Shown: positions 24,192 to 33,591 of the stretch, piece by piece
Layout of the letters: the number at the start of each line of letters is the position of its first letter
Position numbering within the stretch: position 1 is the stretch's first letter
Assembly: GCA_948438565.1 (NCBI GenBank)
Contig: CAOJLW010000001.1
Span: forward strand, 1-33,802
Length of the DNA: 33,802 nucleotides
Reading direction: 5' to 3'
DNA from: an uncultured Lachnospiraceae bacterium
GTDB taxonomy: Bacteria; Bacillota; Clostridia; Lachnospirales; Lachnospiraceae
Notes under the pieces: model-generated
Seen by the model: only the letters and a program-made list of their open reading frames with translations
The model's database searches: none
What the model was told of the DNA's origin: nothing
Program-made: the position numbers and the translations under genes

Positions 24192-25946
24192 TCAGGCTCC
24201 TTCAAACTGACTATTATATAATGTAGCATAAAAACCATTTTTTGCAAGTAAAGTTTCGTGATTTCCCTGTTCTAAAATATGTCCATCCTTCATAACGACA
24301 ATAATATCCGCTTCTTGAATCGTGGAAAGGCGGTGCGCAACAATAAAACTGGTTCTGCCCTGCATCATTTTAGCAAAGGCATTTTGTATCTTCAGCTCTG
24401 TCCTGGTATCAATTGAGGACGTCGCCTCATCTAAAATTAACATAGGCGGCAACGACAGCATCACGCGCGCAATACACAAAAGCTGCTTTTGCCCCTGAGA
24501 TAATCCATTCCCTTCTTCATGAATCACCGTATCGTATCCCTGTGGCAGACGCTTGATAAAACTATGGGCATGAGAGGCCTTCGCGGCTTCTATAATGTCT
24601 TCTCTGGAGGCTTTGGCTGCTCCCATACGGATATTTTCCAAAACTGTGCCTTCCCGCAGCCATGTATCCTGTAACACCATGCCATAAGACGCCCGCAGGC
24701 TTTTCCTGGTCAGATGGCGGATATCCTCTCCGTCTACGCGGATAGAACCGCCGTCCACATCATAAAAACGCATCAGCAGGTTAATAAACGTCGTCTTTCC
24801 ACAACCCGTAGGCCCAACTACCGCCACGCGTTGTCCCGGCTTAACGGTCAGATCAAATCCCTGTAACAAAGGCTGTTCTTTGGTATAGGAAAAATCCACC
24901 TGATCCAATACGACATTTCCATGGACATCCCGCAGCACAACCGCATCCGCATCTTCCTTGGTCTGCGGTTCCTCCTCAATCAATTCCAAAATCCGGCCTG
25001 CACAGGCCAACGCATTCTGCAACTCCGTCACAACGCCGGAAATCTCATTAAACGGTTTGGTATATTGATTGGCATAGCTCAAAAAACTGGCCAGCTGCCC
25101 TACGCTAATGCCGCCTAATACTGCCGCAATTGCTCCAAAAATCCCCACGCCTGTATAAACCAGACTATTGACAAACCGTGTACAAGGATTGGTCAGAGAA
25201 GAAAAAAACGTCGCCTTTAAAGAATACTCTCCCAGCTTTTGATTGATACCGTCAAAACGCTGTAATACGGCTTTCTCCTGTCCGTATGCCTGCACCACCT
25301 TCTGATTGGCCACCATTTCCTCTATGAAAGCCGTCTGCTCCCCCCTGGCCTTTGACTGCTTCTGAAACATCGTAAACGTCCTCTTGGCAATAAAGCTTGC
25401 CACAAACAGCGACACCGGCGTAATGCAAATGACCACTGCTGCAATTTGATACTGAATGCTCAGCATAAACACAAGGGTGCCTGCAATCGTAATCACCCCT
25501 GTAAACAATTGCGTAAACCCCATCAACAGACCTTCCGCAACCTGATCCGCATCGGCAATCATACGGCTTACCAACTCTCCATGCGAATGCGCGTCCAGAT
25601 ATTTGAGCGGAAGCGTTTCCAGCTTGGCAAACGCATCCGTACGCAAATCGCGTACGACCTGATAGGTAATCCGGTTGTTACAGAGATTCATAAACCACTG
25701 CGCCGCCGCCGTCAGAATAACGACTGCCGCCATCTGCCGAATCACTGCAAAAATCCCGGCAAAATCCACATCCCCGGCCGTTACGATACAATCAATGGCA
25801 CGTCCGGTCAAAATCGGCACATATAAGGTAAGCAGCGCCGCCACTGCTGCAAACAACAACGACAAAACAGCTAACGGCATATATTTTTTGATATAACGCA
25901 GCAGCTTTTTCAGCGCCGCATTCTGTTTTTTATTTGTTTTAGGCAT
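24192..25946 (-). CDS. Heterodimeric ABC exporter subunit with catalytic (canonical) Walker B
   Basis: Fused membrane/ATPase subunit of 584 residues, type IV (B-family) exporter fold: about six membrane helices in residues 20-310, ATPase from about 340. Walker A GPTGCGKT (378-385), signature LSQGQ (482-486, differing from LSGGQ), Walker B LILDEATSS with catalytic Glu507, and switch His538. It corresponds to the TM288/LmrD/BmrD-like partner. An upstream in-frame ATG exists (26036), but it lies well inside the previous gene; the ATG at 25946 follows AAGGGGTGG and overlaps the partner's stop by eight bases. Together the two subunits should export drugs, peptides or lipids; the substrate is unknown. 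Confidence 0.92.
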   Translation of the reverse strand: MPKTNKKQNAALKKLLRYIKKYMPLAVLSLLFAAVAALLTLYVPILTGRAIDCIVTAGDVDFAGIFAVIRQMAAVVILTAAAQWFMNLCNNRITYQVVRDLRTDAFAKLETLPLKYLDAHSHGELVSRMIADADQVAEGLLMGFTQLFTGVITIAGTLVFMLSIQYQIAAVVICITPVSLFVASFIAKRTFTMFQKQSKARGEQTAFIEEMVANQKVVQAYGQEKAVLQRFDGINQKLGEYSLKATFFSSLTNPCTRFVNSLVYTGVGIFGAIAAVLGGISVGQLASFLSYANQYTKPFNEISGVVTELQNALACAGRILELIEEEPQTKEDADAVVLRDVHGNVVLDQVDFSYTKEQPLLQGFDLTVKPGQRVAVVGPTGCGKTTFINLLMRFYDVDGGSIRVDGEDIRHLTRKSLRASYGMVLQDTWLREGTVLENIRMGAAKASREDIIEAAKASHAHSFIKRLPQGYDTVIHEEGNGLSQGQKQLLCIARVMLSLPPMLILDEATSSIDTRTELKIQNAFAKMMQGRTSFIVAHRLSTIQEADIIVVMKDGHILEQGNHETLLAKNGFYATLYNSQFEGA

Positions 25947-27693
25947 TTGACGCCACCCCTTCCCGCCGCGTTTTTTCCTGAAACTGAGAATAATAAATTT
26001 CCTGATATGCTTTGCAACTCTCCAATAATTCTTCATGAGTGCCGACTCCCACTAATTCCCCGTCGTCGAGCGCCAAAATTTTATCCGCATGACGGATTGA
26101 GGACGTCCTCTGAGATACGATAAAGACCGTCTGGCGCTTCATGCCGGAAAGCGCACGTCGCAGCGCCGCATCCGTGGCGTAATCCAACGCGGACGCGCTG
26201 TCGTCTAAAATCAATATATCCGGCTTTCTGGCCAATGCCCGCGCAATCGCCAGCCGCTGCTTTTGCCCGCCCGAAAAATTCTGACCGCCCTGCGCCACCG
26301 CTGCCGCAAGTCCGCCCTCTTTTTTGTCCACTACGTCGGACGCCTGCGCAAGTTTTACCGCCTGGGTAAGCTCTTCGTCCGTAGCGTCCGCCTTGCCCCA
26401 GCGGAGATTTTCCCGGATAGTCCCGGTAAACAGGACGGACTTTTGCAGGACAATCCCCACTTTTTTTCGCAGCTCTTCTTTGGAATATTCCGTAATCTCC
26501 CGACCGGCAATCCGGATGCTCCCGGCCGTATGGGGATAAAAGCCTGGAATCAGATGCACCAGGGAAGTCTTTCCGGAACCCGTGCCGCCGATCACGCCAA
26601 TCGTATCCCCTTTTTTTGCCGTAAAGCTGATATCTGTCAAAGCATCTGCGCCGGCCCCCTCATACCTTAAGCTGACATGGGAAAAAACTACCATTTCATC
26701 CTGATCCACGACTGCCGTCTCCGCCTCTTTACGCTCTATGGCGCGTTCCCCTTCCGGAATCTCAAAGATATTCCATATCCGATTCCCGCAGGCGACCGCC
26801 TTTGTCACCGTCACAATCAGATTGGCAAATTTAATCAGCTCCACTAAAATCTGCCCCATATAATTGACCAGCGCAACGACTTCCCCCTGCGTAATCACGC
26901 CGCCATCCACCTGCACGGCCCCCGTATATATCAGGTATGCCGTCATGCCGTTGATCATCACATACGTAGCCGGATTCATCAGGCCGGAAATTTTCCCTAC
27001 AAACATCTGCATGGCCGTCAGCTTTTGGTTTCGATTTAAAAATTCGGCCTTTTCCGCTTCTTCCAAATGAAACGCGCGGATTACCCGGACTCCGGTCAGA
27101 TTTTCCCTTGTGCTTAACGTCACGTCATCGAGCCTGCCCTGCACCTTTTTATACAGCGGTATGCTGATATACATAACGCTAAATACCACGACGGACAGCA
27201 GGGGAATCGTAGCCGCAAAGAGTATGGCAGACCGCACGTCAATCGTAAACGCCATAACCATTGCCCCAAACACAATAAACGGCGAACGCAAAAACAAACG
27301 CAACACCATATTGACGCCATTTTGCGCCTGATTGACATCGCTGGTCATCCGTGTAATCAACGTAGACGCTCCCACCCGATCCAGATTCGTAAAGGACAGC
27401 TTCTGGATATGGGCAAATAAGGCGTGGCGAACGCCCGTTCCAAATCCGGTCGCCGCTTTTGCAGAAAAAAACTGCGCGGTAATCGAACAGACAAGACCTA
27501 CAATCCCCAGCAAAACCATAACCATACACATTTTGATAATATATCGGATATCCCCGCCTAAAATCCCCGTATCAATAACCGCCGCCATAACCAAAGGCGC
27601 TAAAAGCTCAAAAATAGCTTCCAGCATCTTAAACAATGGCGCCATCACACATTCCTTTTTATAATCTTTCAGATATACCAATAATTGTTTCAA
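25939..27693 (-). CDS. Heterodimeric ABC exporter subunit with degenerate ATPase site
   Basis: The partner half-transporter, 584 residues from the preferred start, with membrane helices in about residues 10-300. Walker A GGTGSGKT (369-376) and signature FSGGQ (473-477) are intact. Walker B reads LILDDSASALD, so the catalytic Glu is Asp (residue 498), and the switch His is Gln (528, IVSQRTSS). This is the pattern of TM287-type subunits, where one ATP site hydrolyses poorly. An ATG at 27711 has no ribosome site, whereas the TTG at 27693 has AAGGAGAG with a 7-base spacer and yields MKQLLVYLKDYKKE, a start common in related transporters. It is coupled to the next subunit. No clear promoter was found in the 138 bases before it. 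Confidence 0.9.
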   Translation of the reverse strand: MKQLLVYLKDYKKECVMAPLFKMLEAIFELLAPLVMAAVIDTGILGGDIRYIIKMCMVMVLLGIVGLVCSITAQFFSAKAATGFGTGVRHALFAHIQKLSFTNLDRVGASTLITRMTSDVNQAQNGVNMVLRLFLRSPFIVFGAMVMAFTIDVRSAILFAATIPLLSVVVFSVMYISIPLYKKVQGRLDDVTLSTRENLTGVRVIRAFHLEEAEKAEFLNRNQKLTAMQMFVGKISGLMNPATYVMINGMTAYLIYTGAVQVDGGVITQGEVVALVNYMGQILVELIKFANLIVTVTKAVACGNRIWNIFEIPEGERAIERKEAETAVVDQDEMVVFSHVSLRYEGAGADALTDISFTAKKGDTIGVIGGTGSGKTSLVHLIPGFYPHTAGSIRIAGREITEYSKEELRKKVGIVLQKSVLFTGTIRENLRWGKADATDEELTQAVKLAQASDVVDKKEGGLAAAVAQGGQNFSGGQKQRLAIARALARKPDILILDDSASALDYATDAALRRALSGMKRQTVFIVSQRTSSIRHADKILALDDGELVGVGTHEELLESCKAYQEIYYSQFQEKTRREGVASNA

Positions 27694-27770
27694 AGCTTCT
27701 CTCCTTTTCATGCATACCAATAAAAAACGTGTGCGGTAGTAGCCTTTTCCTAAGGTCTTTCCTATGAAAT

Positions 27771-27810
27771 AAAAAATGCAGACGGGTACGCCCTATCATC
27801 CCCGCCTGCA
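27771..27810 (-). terminator. Intrinsic terminator after the foldase lipoprotein gene
   Basis: Minus strand TGCAGGCGGG (27801-27810) pairs with CCCGTCTGCA (27777-27786), one G-U pair included, followed by TTTTTTATTT. It separates the foldase gene from the ABC exporter operon. Confidence 0.85.
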
Positions 27811-27831
27811 GTCTGTATTGGTCAAATCTCT

Positions 27832-28950
27832 TTATTGCGCTTCCGTGGATTCCACGCTCTCAGTCGGCTCGATGGCCGCCTCCGTTCCGGCAGCGTCGAT
27901 CTGCTCCGTCCCGCTTTCCGTTTCCGTCTCCTGCTCCGGAGCCTTAAAACGATCTACAAATACCACTTTTTTCCATTCATCTTCATTGATCTCATAAGGA
28001 GAGTATGCTTCCTCCTCTTTCCAACCATCTATAATATCGTTATAAAAATCTTCCTGCTTTTGGGAAATCAACTGCTCCTTTTTGGCCTGCGTCGCCTCTT
28101 CATCATGCTCGCTGTCCAAACGCAACACATAATATCCGCTCTCAAGCTCCACTACGCCCGACACTTCGCCTTCCTTTAACGCATCGGCCGCTTCCAGCAC
28201 AGCGGCGTCAAACGCAGAACTTTCGTCCGCAGCGGATCCATAGGACGCCGTACTGACTGTATAGCCTGCATCTGTCACTGCCTTGTCAAAATCCTCCGCA
28301 GCGGCAATCGTATCCGCCACTGCTTTTAACGCCGCCATCTCTTCTTCAGGATGCCCTTCTTCACCTTCTTCTTCGTGCGTATGATCCGGAGCGACAGAAA
28401 CATAGCTAAACGATCTCTGCGCCGCTTCCTCATCCGTTACCTCTACCTCTGCATCCTCAATGATGCGATCATGCATCTTTTTCTGAATCGTATACAGCCG
28501 GAGCATCTCTTTGACATTTTCCTTATTTTCCGCGCCAATCTGCGCAATCGCTTCCTTGGTATTTGCAGCAATGAAATCATCCGCAGCCTTTTCAATCGCC
28601 GCTTCTTCTTCATCGCCAATCGTAATGCCGTATTCCTCCATATGCGCTTTCAACAGATACATCTTCTGTAACTCTTCCTCGACATTGCCCTTCACATCGT
28701 CGGAAAGCGTGCTGCCGTTGCCATACAAATCACTATTCCACATATCTTCCCCAAAATACGACATATAGTAGGAATCGTAAATAGCCTGTTCGTATTTTGC
28801 AAAAAGATTTGCAACGCCCATGGTAATCGTCGTATCGCCCATGGTAGCAAATACCGCATCATCCTGAATCTTATTGCCGCAGCCGCCCAACGTCATCCCT
28901 GCCAAAGTCGCTCCTGTCAGCAGCAGCGCCGTCACTCTCTTACTTTTCAT
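27832..28950 (-). CDS. SurA/PrsA-like peptidyl-prolyl isomerase lipoprotein (foldase)
   Basis: Lipid-anchored extracytoplasmic protein of 372 residues, probably helping exported proteins to fold. Signal and lipobox LGGC place the lipid Cys at residue 24. Residues about 25-175 form the helical SurA-N-like chaperone region; about 180-300 resemble a parvulin domain, with YVSVAPD at its start and SGVVELESGYYVLRLDSE at its end. The parvulin core is poorly conserved and holds a His/Glu-rich insertion (HTHEEEGEEGHPEEE), so isomerase activity is uncertain. The tail (about 335-372) is Glu/Thr-rich and likely disordered. The ATG follows GGAGGA. It lies downstream of mfd but has its own promoter (28998-29026). 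Confidence 0.85.
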   Translation of the reverse strand: MKSKRVTALLLTGATLAGMTLGGCGNKIQDDAVFATMGDTTITMGVANLFAKYEQAIYDSYYMSYFGEDMWNSDLYGNGSTLSDDVKGNVEEELQKMYLLKAHMEEYGITIGDEEEAAIEKAADDFIAANTKEAIAQIGAENKENVKEMLRLYTIQKKMHDRIIEDAEVEVTDEEAAQRSFSYVSVAPDHTHEEEGEEGHPEEEMAALKAVADTIAAAEDFDKAVTDAGYTVSTASYGSAADESSAFDAAVLEAADALKEGEVSGVVELESGYYVLRLDSEHDEEATQAKKEQLISQKQEDFYNDIIDGWKEEEAYSPYEINEDEWKKVVFVDRFKAPEQETETESGTEQIDAAGTEAAIEPTESVESTEAQ

Positions 28951-28997
28951 ATGTTCCTCCTAAACTCCTATCCGGCATTCTTCCGGTCGCTTTTTCT

Positions 28998-29026
28998 ATT
29001 ATAGTGCTTTTTAAATGATGTAGCAA
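28998..29026 (-). promoter_or_regulatory. SigA-type promoter for the foldase gene
   Basis: Minus strand TTGCTA (29021-29026), a 17-base spacer, TATAAT (28998-29003), in the 104-base gap after mfd. Confidence 0.75.
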
Positions 29027-29054
29027 GATTTTTCACCTTTTTTTCAAAAGTATT

Positions 29055-32000
29055 TTACGGAAACAGGCATTTGACGTCGTTCAATATCTGCGCAATCGCC
29101 TCTATGGCATCCTCCTTCTGCCTGGAATTTTGCCTGAGGGCATAGGTAAAATGAGGCATCCGTTTATCCGCATAAAATTTCATCCTGCCCGCATAACGCG
29201 CTACAAAATCCGGTATCCTGGCCGGATCGACCTTTGCGCGCTCAAATAAAACAAACCGCACCCAAGTCCCTTTTTGCGCAACTTCCGTAAAGCCGTATCT
29301 GTGCGCTCTTGCTTTATATTCCGCCAACATCAACAGGTTTTCCACAGATTTGGGCGGATCCCCGAAACGGTCAATCAATTCTTCTAAAACGGCCTCTTTT
29401 TCATCCCGATTTTCAATCCCTGCAATCCGCTTGTATAAATCCAGCTTTTGCGCTTCATTGGGAATATATGAAGCCGGAATAAAAGCGTCGATATCCACAT
29501 CGATCGACGTCTCAAAGCTCTCTTCCGTTTGAATCCCTTTTGCCTGTTTTACCGCTTCATTGAGCATTTTACAGTACAAATCATAGCCAACCGCTTCCAT
29601 ATGACCATGCTGCTCTGCGCCAAGCAAGCTGCCGGCCCCGCGGATTTCCAGATCCCGCATGGCGATTTTAAACCCGCTGCCAAGTTCCGTATATTCCTTA
29701 ATCGCCGCCAGACGTTTTTCGGCCACCTCCTTTAACATTTTGTCCCGCTTATACATTAAAAATGCATACGAGGTACGATTGGAACGTCCGACGCGGCCGC
29801 GAAGCTGATATAACTGCGACAACCCCATATTATCCGAATCATGAATAATAATCGTATTGACATTGGGGATATCCAGTCCCGTTTCAATAATCGTTGTAGA
29901 AACCAATACGTCTATCTCCCCATTGATAAAACGATACATAATATTTTCCAGCTCGCGTTCTTTCATCTGTCCGTGGGCAAATTCCACAACTGCTTCCGGC
30001 GCCAGGCTGGCAATCTTGGCCGTTATATCATGGATCTGATTGACCCGGTTAAATACATAATAAACCTGTCCGTCCCTGGACAGCTCCCTGGCGATAGCTT
30101 CCCGCACCATTTCATCGTTATACTCCATCACATAAGTCTGAATAGGCAGGCGATCCATCGGCGGCTCCTCTAAAACGCTCATATCCCGGATGCCAATCAA
30201 ACTCATATGCAGCGTTCTTGGAATCGGCGTCGCCGTCAATGTCAAAACATCCACATTGGTTTTCATCTGTTTGATTTTTTCTTTATGAGCCACGCCAAAC
30301 CGCTGTTCTTCGTCAATAATCAAAAGTCCCAAATCTTTAAACGATATATCTTTTGATAGCAGCCGATGCGTTCCCACGACTATATCCACCATCCCGCGCT
30401 TTAAATCAGCAATGGTCTTTTTCTGTTCCGACGCGCTTTTAAAACGGCAAAGCAAATCGACCACGACCGGAAAGTCTTTCATCCGCTGAGCAAACGTATT
30501 ATAATGCTGCTGCGCTAAAATCGTCGTCGGCACCAGATAAGCCACCTGCTTGCCCTCCTGCACGGCTTTAAACGCCGCGCGGATGGCTATTTCCGTTTTG
30601 CCAAACCCGACGTCGCCGCAGATCAGGCGATCCATAATTTTTTTGCTCTCCATATCCCGTTTGGCGGCTTCAATCGCCGCCTCCTGATCTTCCGTCTCTT
30701 CAAACGGAAACATCTCCTCAAATTCCCGCTGCCATACCGTATCCGGCCCGTAGACATACCCCGCATTCTGCTGGCGTTTGGCATAAAGAGCGACCAAATC
30801 CGATGCGATTTCCCGGACTGCGCCCTGCACCTTATGCTTAGTCTTTGTCCACTCTTGTCCGCCCAAACGGTTTAGTTTTGGCTTCTTTGCATTGGAACCG
30901 GCATATTTTTGGATCATATCAAGCTGCGTGGCCAGAATATAGAGATTACCCCCTTTATCATATTCGATTTTGATATAATCCTTCATAACCTTGTCGACTT
31001 CCAGCTTCTCAATTCCGCGATAGATGCCCAGGCCATGGTTTTCATGCACTACATAATCCCCGATGGAAAGCTCCGTAAAGCTGGCAATTTTCTCTCCCTC
31101 GTATGTTTTCCTTTTTTTCTTTTTCTTTTTTTCCTTCCCGAAAATATCGCTTTCCGAAATTACGGCAAAAAACAACAGCGGATACTCATACCCCTGTTTG
31201 ACCTTGCCATAGAGCGCCATGATTTCTCCGGGTTTGACGATATGCCCATAATCTTCCGAATAATAACAATTTAAGCCTTCTAACAGCAAATCCTCCGCCA
31301 GCCGCTTTGCTCTGGTACGGGAACCGGACAGAAGGATGACGGCATAACCCCTTTTTTTATAATCCTTCAGATCCTTGACCAAAAGTTCAAAGCTGTTATG
31401 ATACGCCCCGATGGCCCGCGCCTGAATCGAATAGTGGCCTTTTATCTCAAAATCGGGGGTTTTTACATCCAGCGCCGAAAGCGCCACGCAGCGTCGCGCC
31501 ATTAGCTTTGTCGCCGTTTCGCTGCAGGTATAGAGCGCGTCCATCTGACCGGGCAAAATATATCCTTTTTCCAGACGCTGCTTCATACTCTCCGAAAATT
31601 CCTGTTCCGTCATGCGCCCGCGTTCCGCGCACCTTACGGCTTCGTCTAAAAACACCAGCGTCGATCGGGTGGCAAAATAATCCAACAAAGACACCGTGGC
31701 CTGATCAAAATAGGTCAGATATGCATCTAACCCGTCCACGCCCGCGCGTTCCGTAATCTCCTCTGTGAGCTCTTGCGCAGACTGCTTGATTCTGGTCGCC
31801 TCTTCCGTTTTCATCTCTTTTCGATAAAGCCGAAACAGCGTATCCGCATCCTTTTGTATGCGCTCTAAGCCGTCCGCTTTCTGTTTGTCCGTCAATACCA
31901 ATTCTGCCGCCGGATAGATTTCAATGCTGTTTAGATTTTCTATCGAACGCTGACTTTCCACATCAAAGCTGCGCAAAGAATCAATCTCATCGTCCCATAG

Positions 32001-32576
32001 CTCAATGCGATACGGATTTTCTTCTGTCAGCGGAAAAATATCCATAATGCCGCCACGAACGGCAAACTGCCCCGCGGTTTCGACCTGGTATGCCGACTCA
32101 TATCCCATCTCCACCAATTTTTTTTGAAACGCTTTTAAATCCAGCACATCCCCCACACGATAGGTTTTTACGGCCTGGATAAACTGTTTGGGATCCGGCA
32201 TCCGGTTCATCAGCGCGTCATACGTCGTAATAAGCGTCACCCGTTTTTGCCCGGCAATGGCCTTTAACGCCGACACGCGTTCCCTTGTCAGCACATTTCC
32301 ACGCAGATCTGACTGGTAAAACAAAATATCCTTCGCCGGATAATACACGACCTGCGGATCAAAAAAACGGTATCCCTCATACAGCTCTCTGGCTTTTTGC
32401 TCATTAAAAGTGACAATGATTTTATATGGAAAATCATTGCCTACCCCGTACATCAAATGTGGTTTTTGTGAATCAATGCAGCCGGAAACCATTTGTATCC
32501 CCGGCGCTCCCATTAACTGCGCCTCCAGCTTCCGGATCTCCTCTAACGTGCGCAGCGGTTCTAAAAATGCTCTCAT
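29055..32576 (-). CDS. mfd: Transcription-repair coupling factor
   Basis: Large ATP-driven DNA translocase (1173 residues) that displaces stalled RNA polymerase and recruits UvrA. The UvrB-like N-terminal module (about 1-350) includes VRGGIMDIFPLTEENPYRIELW. The RNA-polymerase-interacting domain is at about 500-575, starting IGDYVVHENHGLGIYRGI. The RecG-like motor has Walker A GDVGFGKT (654-661), DEEQ (755-758) and TATPIPRTLH (781-790), then the QLRGRVGRSNRTSYAFL motif; the autoinhibitory C-terminal domain covers about 1015-1173. An unusual lysine run, KEKKKKKKRK (481-490), lies in the linker before the polymerase-binding domain. The ATG follows GGGAG and lies one base after the pth stop. Confidence 0.97.
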   Translation of the reverse strand: MRAFLEPLRTLEEIRKLEAQLMGAPGIQMVSGCIDSQKPHLMYGVGNDFPYKIIVTFNEQKARELYEGYRFFDPQVVYYPAKDILFYQSDLRGNVLTRERVSALKAIAGQKRVTLITTYDALMNRMPDPKQFIQAVKTYRVGDVLDLKAFQKKLVEMGYESAYQVETAGQFAVRGGIMDIFPLTEENPYRIELWDDEIDSLRSFDVESQRSIENLNSIEIYPAAELVLTDKQKADGLERIQKDADTLFRLYRKEMKTEEATRIKQSAQELTEEITERAGVDGLDAYLTYFDQATVSLLDYFATRSTLVFLDEAVRCAERGRMTEQEFSESMKQRLEKGYILPGQMDALYTCSETATKLMARRCVALSALDVKTPDFEIKGHYSIQARAIGAYHNSFELLVKDLKDYKKRGYAVILLSGSRTRAKRLAEDLLLEGLNCYYSEDYGHIVKPGEIMALYGKVKQGYEYPLLFFAVISESDIFGKEKKKKKKRKTYEGEKIASFTELSIGDYVVHENHGLGIYRGIEKLEVDKVMKDYIKIEYDKGGNLYILATQLDMIQKYAGSNAKKPKLNRLGGQEWTKTKHKVQGAVREIASDLVALYAKRQQNAGYVYGPDTVWQREFEEMFPFEETEDQEAAIEAAKRDMESKKIMDRLICGDVGFGKTEIAIRAAFKAVQEGKQVAYLVPTTILAQQHYNTFAQRMKDFPVVVDLLCRFKSASEQKKTIADLKRGMVDIVVGTHRLLSKDISFKDLGLLIIDEEQRFGVAHKEKIKQMKTNVDVLTLTATPIPRTLHMSLIGIRDMSVLEEPPMDRLPIQTYVMEYNDEMVREAIARELSRDGQVYYVFNRVNQIHDITAKIASLAPEAVVEFAHGQMKERELENIMYRFINGEIDVLVSTTIIETGLDIPNVNTIIIHDSDNMGLSQLYQLRGRVGRSNRTSYAFLMYKRDKMLKEVAEKRLAAIKEYTELGSGFKIAMRDLEIRGAGSLLGAEQHGHMEAVGYDLYCKMLNEAVKQAKGIQTEESFETSIDVDIDAFIPASYIPNEAQKLDLYKRIAGIENRDEKEAVLEELIDRFGDPPKSVENLLMLAEYKARAHRYGFTEVAQKGTWVRFVLFERAKVDPARIPDFVARYAGRMKFYADKRMPHFTYALRQNSRQKEDAIEAIAQILNDVKCLFP

Positions 32577-32577
32577 A

Positions 32578-33153
32578 TTACTCCCGTTTCTTTGTATTAA
32601 ATTGATTCATCGCACGCCCTGCTTCGCCATTGACCAGATATCCAATGGCCGTGCAGGCGTCCGCAATCGCCCCGTCCACAGCTTCCCGTTCCGCTTTCGA
32701 AAAGCAGCCCAAAACATAGTCCGCCAAATCCCAACCAGACGGCTTCTCCCCGACGCCGACCCTGACCCTGGCAAAATCACTGCTATTCGTCCGTCCGATA
32801 ATGCTCTTAATCCCGTTATGCCCTCCGGCGCTCCCTTTTTGCCGAATGCGAATATTGCCCGGCGGCAGACTGATATCGTCGTAAACGACAATCAGATTTT
32901 CGGCTGGATCCAATTTATAAAACCCCAACAGAGCCGCTACGGAATCTCCGCTTAGATTCATATAGGTCAAGGGTTTGACCAACAATACCTTAACGCCTTC
33001 CACCATCCCTTGGCCGCAAATCGCTTTTAATTTTTTTTCCTTCATATTGATACTATATTTATGAGCCAATGCATCAATGACATCAAAACCCACATTATGG
33101 CGGGTATTCCGGTATTTTCTATCCGGATTGCCCAGTCCGGCGATGATATACAT
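32578..33153 (-). CDS. pth: Peptidyl-tRNA hydrolase
   Basis: Cytoplasmic esterase that recycles peptidyl-tRNAs dropped from ribosomes, 191 residues, normal length. Catalytic residues are all present: Asn9 (GLGNP), His19 (RHNVGFDV), Asn66 (TYMNLSG), Asp92 (VYDDISLP) and Asn113 (GGHNGIKSI). The ATG follows GGAGG. It overlaps functionally with mfd in one transcript (one base between stop and start) and is driven by the promoter at 33183-33211. The spoVG-pth-mfd proximity also exists in Bacillus. Confidence 0.97.
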   Translation of the reverse strand: MYIIAGLGNPDRKYRNTRHNVGFDVIDALAHKYSINMKEKKLKAICGQGMVEGVKVLLVKPLTYMNLSGDSVAALLGFYKLDPAENLIVVYDDISLPPGNIRIRQKGSAGGHNGIKSIIGRTNSSDFARVRVGVGEKPSGWDLADYVLGCFSKAEREAVDGAIADACTAIGYLVNGEAGRAMNQFNTKKRE

Positions 33154-33182
33154 AACAATCCTCCAAAACGCGTTTGCTTTTT

Positions 33183-33211
33183 ATTGTAACCCAAATCAAA
33201 CGCTTTGTAAA
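33183..33211 (-). promoter_or_regulatory. SigA-type promoter for pth-mfd
   Basis: Minus strand TTTACA (33206-33211), a 17-base spacer, TACAAT (33183-33188). The -35 box lies in the T-rich tail of the spoVG terminator. Confidence 0.65.
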
Positions 33212-33248
33212 CAAAAAGAGACTGCGCGCATATTTCAGCGGCAGTCTC
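33210..33248 (-). terminator. Intrinsic terminator after spoVG
   Basis: Minus strand GAGACTGC (33241-33248), a 15-base loop partly able to pair, GCAGTCTC (33218-33225), then TTTTTGTTT. It begins 10 bases after the spoVG stop. Confidence 0.85.
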
Positions 33249-33257
33249 CTTAACTTC

Positions 33258-33527
33258 CTATTCTTCCATTGTAAGAATCTCAGCCTGATACTTCTCTAAT
33301 ATCATGTTTTGAATTTTCTCCCTGGTGTCTGAATTGATCGGGTGTGCGATATCCCGATACTCGCCATCTGCTGCTTTACGGCTTGGCATTGCAATAAACA
33401 ATCCTTTTTCGCCTTCAATTACTTTGATATCATGCACTACAAATTCCTCATCAATGGTAATGGATACAACTGCTTTCATCTTGCCTTCTTTTTCTACCTT
33501 ACGGATTCTTACATCTGTAATCTGCAT
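33258..33527 (-). CDS. spoVG: SpoVG family RNA/DNA-binding regulator
   Basis: Small conserved protein of 89 residues that begins MQITDVRIRKV and contains the diagnostic SITIDEEFVVHDIKVIEG, GLFIAMPSRKA and YRDIAHPINSDTREKI segments. In Bacillus it affects septation during sporulation, and homologues bind nucleic acids and act as global regulators. The length is normal for clostridia, shorter at the C-terminus than some staphylococcal forms. The ATG follows a very strong AAGGAGGGGG. It lies 64 bases after the glgD-like gene and has its own terminator. Confidence 0.96.
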   Translation of the reverse strand: MQITDVRIRKVEKEGKMKAVVSITIDEEFVVHDIKVIEGEKGLFIAMPSRKAADGEYRDIAHPINSDTREKIQNMILEKYQAEILTMEE

Positions 33528-33591
33528 TATTTCTTTCCCCCTCCTTGCAAGATATTAGGTTTTATCCTCACATTTCCCACTGAAACGGCGT

